NCBI GenBank assembly: GCA_025916135.1
Contig: CP104793.1
Coordinates: 186,001-250,000, forward strand
Source: Rhodobacteraceae bacterium D3-12
Lineage (GTDB): Bacteria; Pseudomonadota; Alphaproteobacteria; Rhodobacterales; Rhodobacteraceae
Length of the DNA: 64,000 nucleotides
Reading direction: 5' to 3'
Part shown: positions 35,004 to 44,214 of the stretch, piece by piece
Numbering within the stretch: position 1 is the stretch's first letter
Layout of the letters: every line of letters starts with the position of its first letter
Program-made: the position numbers and the translations under genes
The notes under the pieces: generated by a model
Told to the model about the DNA's origin: nothing
Seen by the model: only the letters and a program-made list of their open reading frames with translations
Databases searched by the model: none

Positions 35004-36674
35004 TTAGTGGCTATGGCCTTTGTCCCAGTCTTCCTGCTTGGGCAGGATTTCGAACGTATGTTCGGGGGGCGGGCAGGACACGGTCCATTCCAGCGTATCG
35101 GCGTATTCGTTCCAGTAGTTGTTCTCGGTCACTTTTGCGCCGCGGAACAGCGAGTAGAACATGATGCCGAAGAACAGCAGGAACGACGAGAAGCTGAGCA
35201 ATGCGCCCCAGCTGGAGACGTAGTTCCAGTAAGCGAAGGCTTCTGGGTAGTCGATGTAACGGCGCGGCATGCCCTGACGGCCCAAGAAGTGCTGGGGGAA
35301 GAAGGTCAGGTTGACGCCGATGAAGAACATCCAGAAGTGCACCTTGCCCCAGAATTCGGGGTATTGGCGGCCTGTCATCTTGCCGAAGTAGAAGTAGATC
35401 CCGGCGAAGATGGTAAAGGCGGCCCCCATCGACATGGTGTAGTGGAAGTGCGCCACGACGTAGTAGGTGTCGTGATAGGCGCGGTCGACGCCGGCCTGGC
35501 TGAGCACGATGCCGGTTACGCCGCCAACGGTGAACAGGATCAGGAAGCCGAAGGCGAAGAGCATCGGGGTTTTGAATTCAACCGAGCCGCCCCACATGGT
35601 CGCGATCCAGCTAAAGATTTTCACCCCGGTCGGCACCGCGATAACCATGGTGGCCAGCATAAAGTACGACTGCTGCGAGAGCGACATGCCAACGGTATAC
35701 ATGTGGTGCGCCCAGACGACGAAGCCGATGGCCCCGATCGCGATCAGCGCCCAGACCATGGGCAGGTAGCCAAACACCGGCTTGCGCGAGAAGGTGGCAA
35801 AGACGTGTGACACAAGGCCAAAGCCGGGCAGCACCACAATATACACCTCGGGGTGACCGAAGAACCAGAGAATGTGCTGGTAAAGGATCGGGTCACCGCC
35901 ACCGGCCGGATCAAAGAAGGTTGTGCCAAAGTTCCGGTCTGTCAGCAGCATGGTGATGGCGCCAGCCAACACCGGCAGGGCCAGAAGGATGAGCCATGCG
36001 GTCACGAAGATCGACCATGCAAACAGCGGCACTTTGAACAGGGTCATGCCGGGCGCGCGCATGTTCAGGAAGGTGGTGATCATGTTGATCGCGCCAAGGA
36101 TCGAGGAGGCGCCAGAGACGTGCACCGCGAAGATGGCGAGGTCCATGGACATGCCTGCTTCGGATGTGGAGAGCGGTGGGTAGAGCACCCAACCGACGCC
36201 AGATCCGAGTTGATCATTGCCGCCGGGCGCAAAGAGCGAGGCGACGCCAAGCGCAACACCCGCCACATACATCCAGAACGACAGGTTGTTCATCCGCGGG
36301 AAGGCCATATCGGGCGCGCCGATTTGCAACGGCATGAAGAAGTTGCCGAAACCGCCGAACAGCGCCGGAATAACCACGAAGAACATCATCAGAACGCCGT
36401 GATAGGTGATCAACACGTTCCAGAGGTGCCCGTTCGGAGAACAGGTTTCAGGGGTCGAAAACAGATGGAAGCCTTCGAGGCACATGTATTGCACCCCAGG
36501 GTGCATCAGCTCGAGGCGCATGAACACCGTGAAGAGAACGGCGATGAGGCCGACGAAGGCAGAGACGACGAGATAAAGAAGCCCGATGTCTTTGTGGTTG
36601 GTTGACAGGAACCAGCGGGTAAAGAAACCGCGGTTGTCTTCATGTGCGTGGCCGTGAATGGCTGCGTCTGCCAT
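35004..36674 (-). CDS. ctaD: cytochrome c oxidase subunit I (aa3 type)
   Basis: The catalytic subunit with heme a, heme a3 and CuB in the inner membrane, reducing oxygen to water and pumping protons. From the ATG at 36674 the protein has 556 residues; it opens [20 protein letters not shown] and has the 12-helix pattern. Copper and heme ligands are seen in [11 protein letters not shown] (heme a), [17 protein letters not shown] (CuB His and cross-linked Tyr), [10 protein letters not shown] and [11 protein letters not shown]. The E-type proton path glutamate (GHPEVY) is present. An FnrL-type box lies 100-120 bases upstream. Subunits II and III are not in the window. Confidence 0.97.
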   Translation of the reverse strand: MADAAIHGHAHEDNRGFFTRWFLSTNHKDIGLLYLVVSAFVGLIAVLFTVFMRLELMHPGVQYMCLEGFHLFSTPETCSPNGHLWNVLITYHGVLMMFFVVIPALFGGFGNFFMPLQIGAPDMAFPRMNNLSFWMYVAGVALGVASLFAPGGNDQLGSGVGWVLYPPLSTSEAGMSMDLAIFAVHVSGASSILGAINMITTFLNMRAPGMTLFKVPLFAWSIFVTAWLILLALPVLAGAITMLLTDRNFGTTFFDPAGGGDPILYQHILWFFGHPEVYIVVLPGFGLVSHVFATFSRKPVFGYLPMVWALIAIGAIGFVVWAHHMYTVGMSLSQQSYFMLATMVIAVPTGVKIFSWIATMWGGSVEFKTPMLFAFGFLILFTVGGVTGIVLSQAGVDRAYHDTYYVVAHFHYTMSMGAAFTIFAGIYFYFGKMTGRQYPEFWGKVHFWMFFIGVNLTFFPQHFLGRQGMPRRYIDYPEAFAYWNYVSSWGALLSFSSFLLFFGIMFYSLFRGAKVTENNYWNEYADTLEWTVSCPPPEHTFEILPKQEDWDKGHSH

Positions 36675-37035
36675 GCGATGCCTCCTGTTGCATGTCTTGG
36701 GGGTGCGGCGCCTGATGCGACGCACAACTGTTCAATGCTGGTTTTAGAATGCGAGGCAGGTCTGAGCAACGTCTGAAATTGATCTGGATCAATTTATTTT
36801 GTCGCACCCCTTGAAAGCGGATTGCAGAAAAGTGGTTGTTTCGCAGCAGCTTGGCCGGTTGGGCCGAGAAAAGGGCTGTGCGAAACGGCCCGCAATGGGG
36901 GCGATTTGACGCGGGTCGCGCCAAGCGCTGCGCCGTGCGGAGGCGGGCGGGCAGGGCAAAAGCGGCGCAGGATTCTGCACCAATCGGGCCGGGATTGGCG
37001 CGCAGCGGGGCAGTCAAACCTGCCAAAAGCAAAGA
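36675..37035. other. promoter region of ctaD and adjacent non-coding stretch
   Basis: About 360 bases with no plausible gene. It contains the FnrL-type box (36777-36794); the part from 36800 to 37030 shows nothing recognisable. Confidence 0.6.
36777..36794. promoter_or_regulatory. FNR/FnrL-type binding site upstream of ctaD
   Basis: AATTGATCTGGATCAATT is a perfect palindrome; the core TTGAT-N4-ATCAA at 36779-36792 equals the FNR/FnrL consensus. It is centred about 111 bases upstream of the ctaD ATG. FnrL in related bacteria controls terminal oxidases in response to oxygen, often repressing aa3 genes, so repression under low oxygen is a reasonable expectation. Confidence 0.85.
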
Positions 37036-37064
37036 AAAACGGGAGGCGATGAGGCCTCCCGTTT
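37036..37064 (-). terminator. intrinsic terminator of the cytochrome c gene
   Basis: On the minus strand AAACGGGAGGC and GCCTCCCGTTT form a perfect 11-bp stem with a 6-base loop, followed by TTCTTTGC. It lies about 47 bases past the stop. Confidence 0.93.
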
Positions 37065-37111
37065 GGGTGATTTGCGATGTCCGCCTGCCAAGGAGGCAGA
37101 TGCACGTGCGC

Positions 37112-37563
37112 TTATTCAGACGCCGGAGCATCCGCAGCCGGAGCCGGCGAATGTGTGGCGAGATAAGCCGCAACGTCGGCCTGACCCTTTTTCATCTTGA
37201 AGGCCATTTTGGACTTCTTGGCGTAGCCTTGGGCGTCGAGCCATTTCTTGGGGTCGGTCATATATTCGGCGAGCGCCTCTTCGGTCCAAACGAATTCGGC
37301 GGCGGCGGCTTCTTTGAGGCCGTTGCCGTATTTGAAGCCATCCTGGGTGCCCGCAACGCGGCCGACGATACCATAGAGGTTCGGCCCTGTTTTGCCGCCT
37401 TTCATGATCGGGTCGCCTTCGGGGGCGCGATCATGTGGCAGGCTTTACATTTCTTGAAGGATTTTTTGCCTTTTTCGGCATCGCCCGCCGAGTGGCTTTC
37501 GGCGAAGGCCGGTGCGGCAAGGGCAAGAAGAGCGACGGCGATGGTGGAGAGAATCGGTTTCAT
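37112..37563 (-). CDS. periplasmic c-type cytochrome (cytochrome c2-like), frameshifted
   Basis: A soluble electron carrier. From the ATG at 37563 it begins MKPILSTIAVALLALAAPAF, a signal peptide, then KKSFKKCKACHMIAPP with the heme-binding CKACH. The frame breaks in the run of five G on the plus strand (37421-37425). One extra base reads APPEGDPIMKGGKTGPNLYG and joins the remaining domain, which has the axial-methionine region KKSKMAFKMKKGQADVAAYL. The repaired precursor has about 151 residues. It is probably an electron donor for the aa3 oxidase encoded next to it; this is inference. Confidence 0.9.
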
Positions 37564-37681
37564 TTCTACCTCTTTAGCATGTGCTCACGTTTCGTTCGTC
37601 TCATGATATAGAGGCGGGTAGAGGTGGCACAAGGCAAAGCTTTGATCGAATTGTCGCATGTTGGGGTGGTGTGGGGGCAGT

Positions 37682-38338
37682 TTAAACCGCCGTGCCGAAG
37701 GTGGTCTCAAAAGTGTCGCGCAGGGCGAGGTCGAGGTCGTCCATTGTGACGGGAAGACCGAGATCGACGAGGCTGGTGACGCCACGATCGGTGATGCCAC
37801 AGGGCACGATGCCGGAAAAATGCTCAAGATCGGGTTCGACGTTGATCGAAATGCCATGGAAGGAGACCCATCTGCGCAGGCGGATGCCGATGGCGGCGAT
37901 CTTGTCCTCACGCGGGGAGCCATCGGGTTGCGGCGGTTTTTCGGGGCGGGTGACCCAGACGCCGACGCGCCCCTCGCGGATTTCGCCAGTCACGTTAAAG
38001 CGGCCAAGGGTCGCGATGACCCATGTTTCAAGCTGTTTGACGAAGGCGCGCACGTCATGGCCGCGCTTGCCCACGTCGAGCATGACATAGACCACGCGCT
38101 GTCCCGGTCCGTGATAGGTGTATTGGCCGCCGCGCCGGGCCTCGTGCACGGGAAAGCGGTCGGGGTCGGTGAGGTCCTCGGGCTTGGCCGAGGTTCCGGC
38201 GGTATAGAGCGGCGGATGTTCGAGCAGCCAGACGCATTCATCCGCCTCGCCCGCAGCAATGGCGGCGACACGCGCTTCCATGAAGGCAAGCGCGGTGTCG
38301 TAGTCGGTTAAGCCGTCAGAGATTTTCCAGTCGACCAT
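37682..38338 (-). CDS. lipB: lipoyl(octanoyl) transferase LipB
   Basis: Transfers octanoate from acyl carrier protein to lipoyl domains, the first step of lipoic-acid assembly. The 218-residue product from the ATG at 38338 has the motif [20 protein letters not shown] and the active-site pair K146 ([10 protein letters not shown]) and C180 ([11 protein letters not shown]). The frame runs on upstream, but homologous sequence starts at MVDWKISDG. The crotonase-type gene lies eight bases upstream, so the two form an operon. Confidence 0.96.
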   Translation of the reverse strand: MVDWKISDGLTDYDTALAFMEARVAAIAAGEADECVWLLEHPPLYTAGTSAKPEDLTDPDRFPVHEARRGGQYTYHGPGQRVVYVMLDVGKRGHDVRAFVKQLETWVIATLGRFNVTGEIREGRVGVWVTRPEKPPQPDGSPREDKIAAIGIRLRRWVSFHGISINVEPDLEHFSGIVPCGITDRGVTSLVDLGLPVTMDDLDLALRDTFETTFGTAV

Positions 38339-38345
38339 CGGCGGC

Positions 38346-39152
38346 CTAGCTATTTGGGCGCACGCGCGCGCCGCTTTTGTCGGCAAAGGCGGCGAGGCGG
38401 GCGCGGGCGTCGGGTTGGGTGTTGACCACACCGGCGACGACCGATTCGGCATAGGCGGCGTCCATTGCGGACATGTTCTGCATGTGGCTGACTGCCGAGC
38501 AGATGGCAAAGTTCGACAGCGGCAGGTTTTCGGCGCAGCGGCGGGCGATTTCGATGGCGCGATCGAGGCTGGAGCCGTCAACGAGATACTGCGCAAGGCC
38601 GAGATCGACAGCTTCCTGCCCTTGATAGACGCGGCCGGTGAGCATCATGTCGATCATCCGCGCCTTGCCGACAAGGTCGGTCACGCGGATCGTGGCGCCG
38701 CCGCCGGTGAAGAGGCCGCGCTGTCCTTCGGGCAAAGCGAAATAGGCGGTTTGGTCCATGACGCGGATATGGGCCGCGCTGGCCAGTTCCAGACCGCCGC
38801 CGACCACGGCACCTTGCAGGGCGGCGATAACCGGAACGCCACCGTATTCCATTTTGTTGAACGCCTCGTGCCAGCGCAGGCAGATATGCATGAAGTCGGC
38901 GGGGCTGCGGTCTTGGTCGTGGTGTTCGATCAAATCAAGCCCGGCGCAGAAATGCGGGCCAGCCCCGGCGAGGACCACTGCACGCACCCCGGCGCGGGGG
39001 GCGGTGGCGAAAAACTCAACCATTTCTTCGACCGTGTGGATGTCGAGCGCGTTGCGTTTGGCCGGACGGTTCAGCGTGACGATCCAGACGCCGTCATCTT
39101 GTGGGGCAATAGACAGGTTGGAAAATTTGCTGGGGTCGATGGTGGGGGTCAT
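38346..39152 (-). CDS. enoyl-CoA hydratase/isomerase (crotonase) family protein
   Basis: A 268-residue crotonase-fold protein with [15 protein letters not shown] at the N-terminus, the oxyanion-hole segment [19 protein letters not shown] and the second one [19 protein letters not shown] with [18 protein letters not shown]. The usual catalytic glutamate pair of hydratases is not clearly conserved (GGGATIRV and PEGQRGL here), so activity could be isomerase or thioesterase-like. It sits directly before lipB and probably shares a promoter; a link with lipoate is not implied. Confidence 0.9.
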   Translation of the reverse strand: MTPTIDPSKFSNLSIAPQDDGVWIVTLNRPAKRNALDIHTVEEMVEFFATAPRAGVRAVVLAGAGPHFCAGLDLIEHHDQDRSPADFMHICLRWHEAFNKMEYGGVPVIAALQGAVVGGGLELASAAHIRVMDQTAYFALPEGQRGLFTGGGATIRVTDLVGKARMIDMMLTGRVYQGQEAVDLGLAQYLVDGSSLDRAIEIARRCAENLPLSNFAICSAVSHMQNMSAMDAAYAESVVAGVVNTQPDARARLAAFADKSGARVRPNS

Positions 39153-39239
39153 GGCGGCGTCCTTTACCTGTGTCCTTGGAAGGTTTTGGCGATTTTCTCA
39201 ATCATCCTGATGGGGAATGCAAGGACGCCGTGCATCGCA

Positions 39240-39911
39240 TTAGCCCGTCGCAGGGACCGGAGCGAGTTGGCGTAGGATGTTGGTGTAATTCTCAACCCCT
39301 TGGGCGCCGGTGACGAGATGTTTGAGGTCAAACACCATGGCGGGCACGCCGCGAATGCCTTTTTGCGCCCAGAAGTCCTGCATCTGGCGAACATCACCGG
39401 CGAAGCGCCCGGAGTCGAGCGCGGTGCGGGCCTCGGCCGTATCAAGCCCGAGGTCGCCCGCGATGGCGGTGAGCGTGTCGAGGTCGGAGACATCGCGCCC
39501 GTCGGTGAAATGGGCCTTGATCAGAGCGAGTTTCATCTCGGTCTGTTTGCCATGCGCGGCGGCGAGTTCGATCAGCTGATGGGCGCGGAAGGTGTTCACC
39601 ATGCGGCTGTCATCGGTAAAGTTGAAGGTGAAGCCAAGGGAGGCGCCAAGGGTGGTGAGCTGTTCACGGTTGCGAGCGCTGTCTTCGGGCGTAACGCTGT
39701 ATTTCTCGGCCAGATGCTCGCGCATGTTCTGGCCTTCAAGAGGCATTTGCGGGTTGAGTTCGAACGGGTGCCAAAGGATTTGAACCTTGGTGCCGGTGTC
39801 GGCGATGGCTTGGGACAGTTGGCGATAGCCGATAATGCACCACGGGCAGACCACGTCGGAGACGATGTCGATGCGCAGGGTATCGGGCGGTGTTTCGGAC
39901 AGGTCGGTCAT
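39240..39911 (-). CDS. DsbA-family oxidoreductase (FrnE-like), cytoplasmic
   Basis: A 223-residue thioredoxin-fold protein with the active site CPWC in VVCPWCIIGYRQLS (about residues 22-25), HPFELNPQMPLEGQNM and the cis-Pro region GIRGVPAMVFD. No signal peptide, so it acts in the cytoplasm like FrnE, unlike periplasmic DsbA. Length is normal. Divergent from the PG-binding protein gene by about 300 bases; the intergenic stretch has no gene and carries both promoters. Confidence 0.92.
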   Translation of the reverse strand: MTDLSETPPDTLRIDIVSDVVCPWCIIGYRQLSQAIADTGTKVQILWHPFELNPQMPLEGQNMREHLAEKYSVTPEDSARNREQLTTLGASLGFTFNFTDDSRMVNTFRAHQLIELAAAHGKQTEMKLALIKAHFTDGRDVSDLDTLTAIAGDLGLDTAEARTALDSGRFAGDVRQMQDFWAQKGIRGVPAMVFDLKHLVTGAQGVENYTNILRQLAPVPATG

Positions 39912-40208
39912 GACGGGGCCTTTTTGAGTGCGTTTCGGATGCCAAACTGTGCTGTGCGCCGGTGCGATGCAATGGGGCGGTTTTCAGTTTTTCGTGTGTT
40001 TGATGCACAATTCCAGCCGATTTTGCCGCGAAAAGGCAGGAATACCACCAGTGGAATTCCCAGTTTGTTCTTGCCTTCCACACTCCGCTACGGCCATATT
40101 TCAGTATATTTTGTTGGGATCACCCTTTCCAAGGCGCTGCCACGAGCGATATTTAGACGAAAAGTGCTTGAAGCTGGTGCCGGGTGAATATCATTGAAAG
40201 GAACCAGT

Positions 40209-41603
40209 ATGACGATCAAATATCTTGTTGCGGGCCTTGTCTCCGCGAGTTTTCTGACCACGACAGCCCCTGCTCCGGCGCGGGCGGATAACAATCTGGC
40301 GGCTGGTATTGTCGGCGCGATTGTCGGTGGCGCCATTGTCAACGAGGCGCACAAGCGCAAGAAATACAAGAAAAAACGCTATTACAAATCGACCAAGAAA
40401 CCCAAGGCAAAGATGTCGTCGGCACAGCGCACGGCCAACCGCGAGGTGCAGACATCGCTGAACCACTTCCAATGGAATGTGGGGCGGCCTGACGGTGTTC
40501 TGGGGCGCAATTCGCGCCGAGGTGTGTCGCAATATCAGGCGTTTATGAACTTTCCGGTGACCGGCAAGCTGTCCGAGCTTGAACGCAGCATTCTGGTGAC
40601 ATCCTATCAGAAAGCGGTTCTTGGCGGGGCGGGTGTGGCGCAGTTGGTGTCGACATCGCCGCACGGGCTTCGCGCGCTTTTGTTGGACACCCGCAATCAG
40701 ATGCTGGGCACGATGGCGGCGGCGCCGGCACCGCAGCAGGTGCAGCCGGCGATGCAATCAGAGCCACAGCAACAGCAAGCCGCAGCGCCGGCGTTTTCAT
40801 CGCAGGTGGCTTCGGCCGCGCCGGTGACAACGCAACCCGGTCTGCCGACCTTTGCCGCGCCGAGCGCACCGCAAGCCGTGTCGCTGGCCTCGCATTGCGC
40901 CAAGATCAGCCTTGTGACCTCGTCCAACGGCGGTTTCGTGACCGAGGCCCGTATGGTCGATCCGAATCAGGCGCTGGGTGAGCAATTCTGCCTTGCCCGT
41001 GGCTATGCCATGGATCAGGGGCAGGCGATGGCCGCGAAAATCCAAGGCTTTTCGCCGGCTCAGATCGCCAAGCAGTGCAGCGACTTCGGGGCGCTTTTGA
41101 AGGGGCAGGCGGCACAGCTTTCGACGCTACCGCGGGCCGCGATCATTCAAAACGTGTCGGGCTTTATCGGTGGCACGGGGATGAGTGCGGATCAGCTGAT
41201 GGGCACATCGAAAGTGTGTCTCTCGGTTGGATACCGCACCGATGACATGGGCGTCGCGATTGCCTCGGCTCTGGTTCTGAATGCGCTGGGGCAGGATGCC
41301 TATGGCGAGCTTCTGGGCCATCACCTTGTGTCCGGAATCGGCACGAGCGAGCGCAAGGATTTGGCGATGGATTGGTATGCTTCAGCCATTCAGGCCGTGC
41401 CGGTGTTTGCGCCCGGTCAGCCCGAGCGGAGTGGGTTGATCCAGCGAGCCGCGCTGATGATGAACGGTCACACCGTTGCGCCGGTGGCCCCGGTCACCCA
41501 GCCCGAGCCCGTGTCGGCCACGACCGGAAACGGCGGTGCCACGCAGGGGTTTGCCTCGCAAGGCATGAGCCTTTTGGAAGGGGCGCAGCCTGCTGCTGAC
41601 TAA
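40209..41603 (+). CDS. exported peptidoglycan-binding protein with Q/A/P linker
   Basis: A 464-residue precursor with a signal peptide (KYLVAGLVSASFLTTTAPAPARA). A lysine/tyrosine-rich segment (AHKRKKYKKKRYYKSTKK) and a PG_binding_1-like domain (VQTSLNHFQWNVGRPDGVLG, NSRRGVSQYQAFMNFPVTG) follow. A glutamine/alanine/proline linker (about residues 175-230) leads to a C-terminal helical domain with four cysteines. That C-terminal domain recurs in Rhodobacterales proteins of this kind but I know no function. The ATG at 40209 has GGAACC upstream; a terminator follows. Confidence 0.85.
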   Translation: MTIKYLVAGLVSASFLTTTAPAPARADNNLAAGIVGAIVGGAIVNEAHKRKKYKKKRYYKSTKKPKAKMSSAQRTANREVQTSLNHFQWNVGRPDGVLGRNSRRGVSQYQAFMNFPVTGKLSELERSILVTSYQKAVLGGAGVAQLVSTSPHGLRALLLDTRNQMLGTMAAAPAPQQVQPAMQSEPQQQQAAAPAFSSQVASAAPVTTQPGLPTFAAPSAPQAVSLASHCAKISLVTSSNGGFVTEARMVDPNQALGEQFCLARGYAMDQGQAMAAKIQGFSPAQIAKQCSDFGALLKGQAAQLSTLPRAAIIQNVSGFIGGTGMSADQLMGTSKVCLSVGYRTDDMGVAIASALVLNALGQDAYGELLGHHLVSGIGTSERKDLAMDWYASAIQAVPVFAPGQPERSGLIQRAALMMNGHTVAPVAPVTQPEPVSATTGNGGATQGFASQGMSLLEGAQPAAD

Positions 41604-41630
41604 GCGGAGCGCGACCCATAAGATGATTAC

Positions 41631-41659
41631 AAGGCGCCCTGATTTCGGGGCGCCTTTTT
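41631..41659 (+). terminator. intrinsic terminator of the PG-binding protein gene
   Basis: AAGGCGCCC (41631-41639) and GGGCGCCTT (41648-41656) form a perfect 9-bp stem around an 8-base loop and run into TTTTT (41655-41659). Confidence 0.93.
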
Positions 41660-41787
41660 CATGGGTAAATTCACAGTCAAATTTGTGGGCAAAGACACCA
41701 TTGCCAGATTCATGCGGCGATAGAGGATTTCCTCTTCACAACGACGGTATGCTTCGCTATACGGCCCCTCACCAAGCCTCAGACAGT

Positions 41788-41874
41788 GCGGTCGTGGCGG
41801 AATTGGTAGACGCGCAGCGTTGAGGTCGCTGTGGGGTAACACCCGTGGAAGTTCGAGTCTTCTCGACCGCACCA
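41788..41874 (+). tRNA. tRNA-Leu (GAG anticodon)
   Basis: A class II tRNA with long variable arm. The acceptor stem GCGGTCG pairs with CGACCGC, the D-arm holds TGGTAGACGC, the anticodon loop TTGAGGT has GAG, the variable arm is TGTGGGGTAACACCC, and the T-arm is GTTCGAGTC. The discriminator A and encoded CCA follow (41871-41874). It decodes CUC and CUU leucine codons. The gene is on its own. Confidence 0.97.
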
Positions 41875-42046
41875 TTACTTTCCGACAGGAAAGTGCGACG
41901 ATCCCATCAGGAAAATTAGAACAGCTTTTGCTTCAAAGGCACGCGGCAGGTTTGCTGCGGTCGGTTTTTTGGTGTCTTTGGCGTCCCGGTGCCGGGTCCG
42001 GGTGGGGCATGTAACTTTGCGAAAAGAGCGGTTAGGGTGCGGGGGA

Positions 42047-42532
42047 ATGCAACGCATGGAGACCGTGATGCAGCTTCCTGAACCGACCCTTTCGCCCGTT
42101 TGCACGATAGATGTGGAGTTGGGGCCAATCCGTGAATTGGGTGACGGGCGCGGCGGGAAGAGGCGGATTATCCCGATTATCGGCGGCACGGTGACGGGCG
42201 CGCGATTGAACGGCAAGGTTTTGAATGTCGGCGCCGACTGGCAGACGATTTTCGAAGGCGGGATGGCCGAGCTTGATACCCGCTATGCTTTGGAAACGGA
42301 CGACGGGGCGGTGATAGAAATCATCAACTACGGGTATCGTTTTGGCCCGCCTGAGGTGCTTGCGGCGCTGGTGCGGGGCGAGGAGGTGGCTCCTGAGACC
42401 TATTACATGCGCACCCATGCGCGGCTTGAAACTGGCGACCCGCGATATGATTGGGTGAATCACACGTTGTTTGTCGGCACGGGCGCGCGGTTTAAGTCGG
42501 CCGTGAGGGTGGCGATTTACGCTATCGACTAA
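42047..42532 (+). CDS. DUF3237 family protein
   Basis: A 161-residue beta-barrel-like protein from the ATG at 42047 (in-frame alternatives at 42056 and 42068). The DUF3237 hallmarks are RRIIPIIGGTVTGARLNGKV, LDTRYALETDDGAVIEIINY, YYMRTHARLETG and DYDWVNHTLFVGTG-like RYDWVNHTLFVGTG. The family has unknown function. The 298 bases between it and the acyl-CoA dehydrogenase gene hold no recognisable gene. Confidence 0.9.
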   Translation: MQRMETVMQLPEPTLSPVCTIDVELGPIRELGDGRGGKRRIIPIIGGTVTGARLNGKVLNVGADWQTIFEGGMAELDTRYALETDDGAVIEIINYGYRFGPPEVLAALVRGEEVAPETYYMRTHARLETGDPRYDWVNHTLFVGTGARFKSAVRVAIYAID

Positions 42533-42830
42533 TCGACTAACTGTCATCGCTTGGAGTTGGATCTGCCTGTGAACGGCAGAGAAAAATGTGCGGCAACCCG
42601 GGGACAGGTCACCGCACGATGATGAATTCGAAATAAAAATGTGTAATGCGGGCAATATGGCGCGAACGTGTAACATTGGTGGTATGTCGCGGGTTAAGAC
42701 GAGCCCGCGACATGCCTGAGACGTGGCGAATGACCGGTTTGGACGTAACGGCATTTGAAGGCTGGTCTTTACTCTTGGTAAGGCGCGGCATCTTATCTGG
42801 GCCGAGACGCGAGGAGAGGAGATACCCAAT

Positions 42831-44066
42831 ATGGACATGAATTTTGGCATCCGCGAGGAGATCGAGCCGCTGCTGGAAAAAGTGCGCACGATGATCCGTG
42901 AGGAGGTTATGCCGCTTGAAGATGAATACCACGCGGAGATCAACAAAGGCGACCGCTGGACGTTCACAGAGCGCCAGACCGAGATCTTGGAAGGTTTGAA
43001 ATCGAAGGCCAAGGCGCAAGGCCTTTGGAACTTCTGGCTGACGGACAGCAAGAGCGGGTTCGGGCTTTCTACGGTTGAATACGCCTATTTCGCAGAGGAA
43101 ATGGGCAAGACGCCGCTTGGCGCCGAAGTGTTCAACTGTTCCGCGCCGGACACCGGGAACATGGAAGTTCTGGAACGCTATGGCGCGGACTGGATGAAGG
43201 AAAAGTGGCTGTCGCGGCTGCTGGAAGGTGAAATCCGCTCGGCTTATTTGATGACCGAGCCGGACGTGGCCTCGTCCGATGCGACGAATATCTCGATGTC
43301 TTGCGTGCGCGACGGTGACGAATATGTGCTGAACGGCGAGAAGTGGTGGTCTTCGGGGGCGGGCGATCCGCGCTGCAAGATCTACATCACAATGGTGAAG
43401 ACCGGCGGCGACGATGCGCCGCGTCACCAGCAGCATTCGATGATCTTGATCCCTGCCGGGACCGAGGGAATCGAAATTCTGCGTCCGATGGAGGTTTATG
43501 GCCGGGATGATGCGCCGCACGGGCATATGCACATCCGGTTTACCAATGTGCGCGTGCCGGTGGACCACATGATCCTTGGTGAAGGGCGCGGGTTCGAAAT
43601 TTCGCAAGGGCGGCTTGGACCGGGACGGATTCACCATTGCATGCGTGCCATTGGCCAAGCCGAATCCGCGCTTGAGCGGATGTGCAAGCGGGCGTTGGAG
43701 CGTGAGGCGTTCGGCAAGCCGATTGCGCATCTTGGGGCCAATTATGACATCATGGCCAATGCGCGGATCGAGATTGAGCAAGCGCGGCTGCTGTGTCTGA
43801 AGGCGGCATGGTATATTGATCAGGGCGATCCGCGCGAAGCGGCGCCTTGGATCTCGATGATCAAGGTGGTGGCACCGTTGACCGCGTTGCAGGTTCTGGA
43901 TGATGCCGTGCAGATGCATGGTGGCGCGGGCGTGAGCCAGGAAACGCCGCTGGCGATTGCGTGGACGCAGGTGCGCACATTGCGTCTTGCCGATGGGCCC
44001 GACGCGGTTCACCGCCGTCAGGTGGCGCGTAAAGAGCTTAGAAAATACACCCAGCAAAAGGTGTAA
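42831..44066 (+). CDS. acyl-CoA dehydrogenase (ACAD10/11-like)
   Basis: An FAD-dependent dehydrogenase that introduces a double bond in acyl-CoA. The 411-residue protein has the N-terminal helical domain, the middle FAD-binding segment with SAYLMTEPDVASSDATNIS and GEKWWSSGAGDPRCKI, and C-terminal QMHGGAGVSQETPLAIAW. The motif EPDVASSDATN is typical of the ACAD10/11-like class, which is linked to unusual or 4-hydroxy substrates in eukaryotes. The usual catalytic glutamate position (MHGGAGVS) should be checked. It has its own promoter region and a terminator-like palindrome behind it. Confidence 0.93.
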   Translation: MDMNFGIREEIEPLLEKVRTMIREEVMPLEDEYHAEINKGDRWTFTERQTEILEGLKSKAKAQGLWNFWLTDSKSGFGLSTVEYAYFAEEMGKTPLGAEVFNCSAPDTGNMEVLERYGADWMKEKWLSRLLEGEIRSAYLMTEPDVASSDATNISMSCVRDGDEYVLNGEKWWSSGAGDPRCKIYITMVKTGGDDAPRHQQHSMILIPAGTEGIEILRPMEVYGRDDAPHGHMHIRFTNVRVPVDHMILGEGRGFEISQGRLGPGRIHHCMRAIGQAESALERMCKRALEREAFGKPIAHLGANYDIMANARIEIEQARLLCLKAAWYIDQGDPREAAPWISMIKVVAPLTALQVLDDAVQMHGGAGVSQETPLAIAWTQVRTLRLADGPDAVHRRQVARKELRKYTQQKV

Positions 44067-44076
44067 CGCCACATAC

Positions 44077-44100
44077 GTAGGGCGGGGTTTCACCCCGCCT
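44077..44100 (+). repeat. REP-like palindrome after the acyl-CoA dehydrogenase gene
   Basis: GGCGGGGT (44081-44088) and ACCCCGCC (44092-44099) form an 8-bp stem around TTC, preceded by CGTAG like the RAYT-associated repeat at 25299-25320. It may act as a 3' stem for the gene on its left. Confidence 0.6.
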
Positions 44101-44163
44101 TGCGCTGCGGCGCGTGTTGCTCTGGCGTTAAGCTGAGTTTCAACGCAAGAAACGGCAAAACAA

Positions 44164-44195
44164 AAAACGGCGCCCCGGTGAGGAGGCGCCGTTTT
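44164..44195. terminator. bidirectional terminator
   Basis: AAAACGGCGCC (44164-44174) and GGCGCCGTTTT (44185-44195) form a perfect 11-bp stem around a 10-base loop, with T runs on both sides, between the convergent acyl-CoA dehydrogenase and acidic-protein genes. Confidence 0.9.
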
Positions 44196-44214
44196 CTACT
44201 TTTTACCCAATAGG

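Noticed and set aside
42609-44093. 494-residue open frame antisense to the acyl-CoA dehydrogenase
   Set aside because: Shadow of a well-supported gene with no domain of its own.
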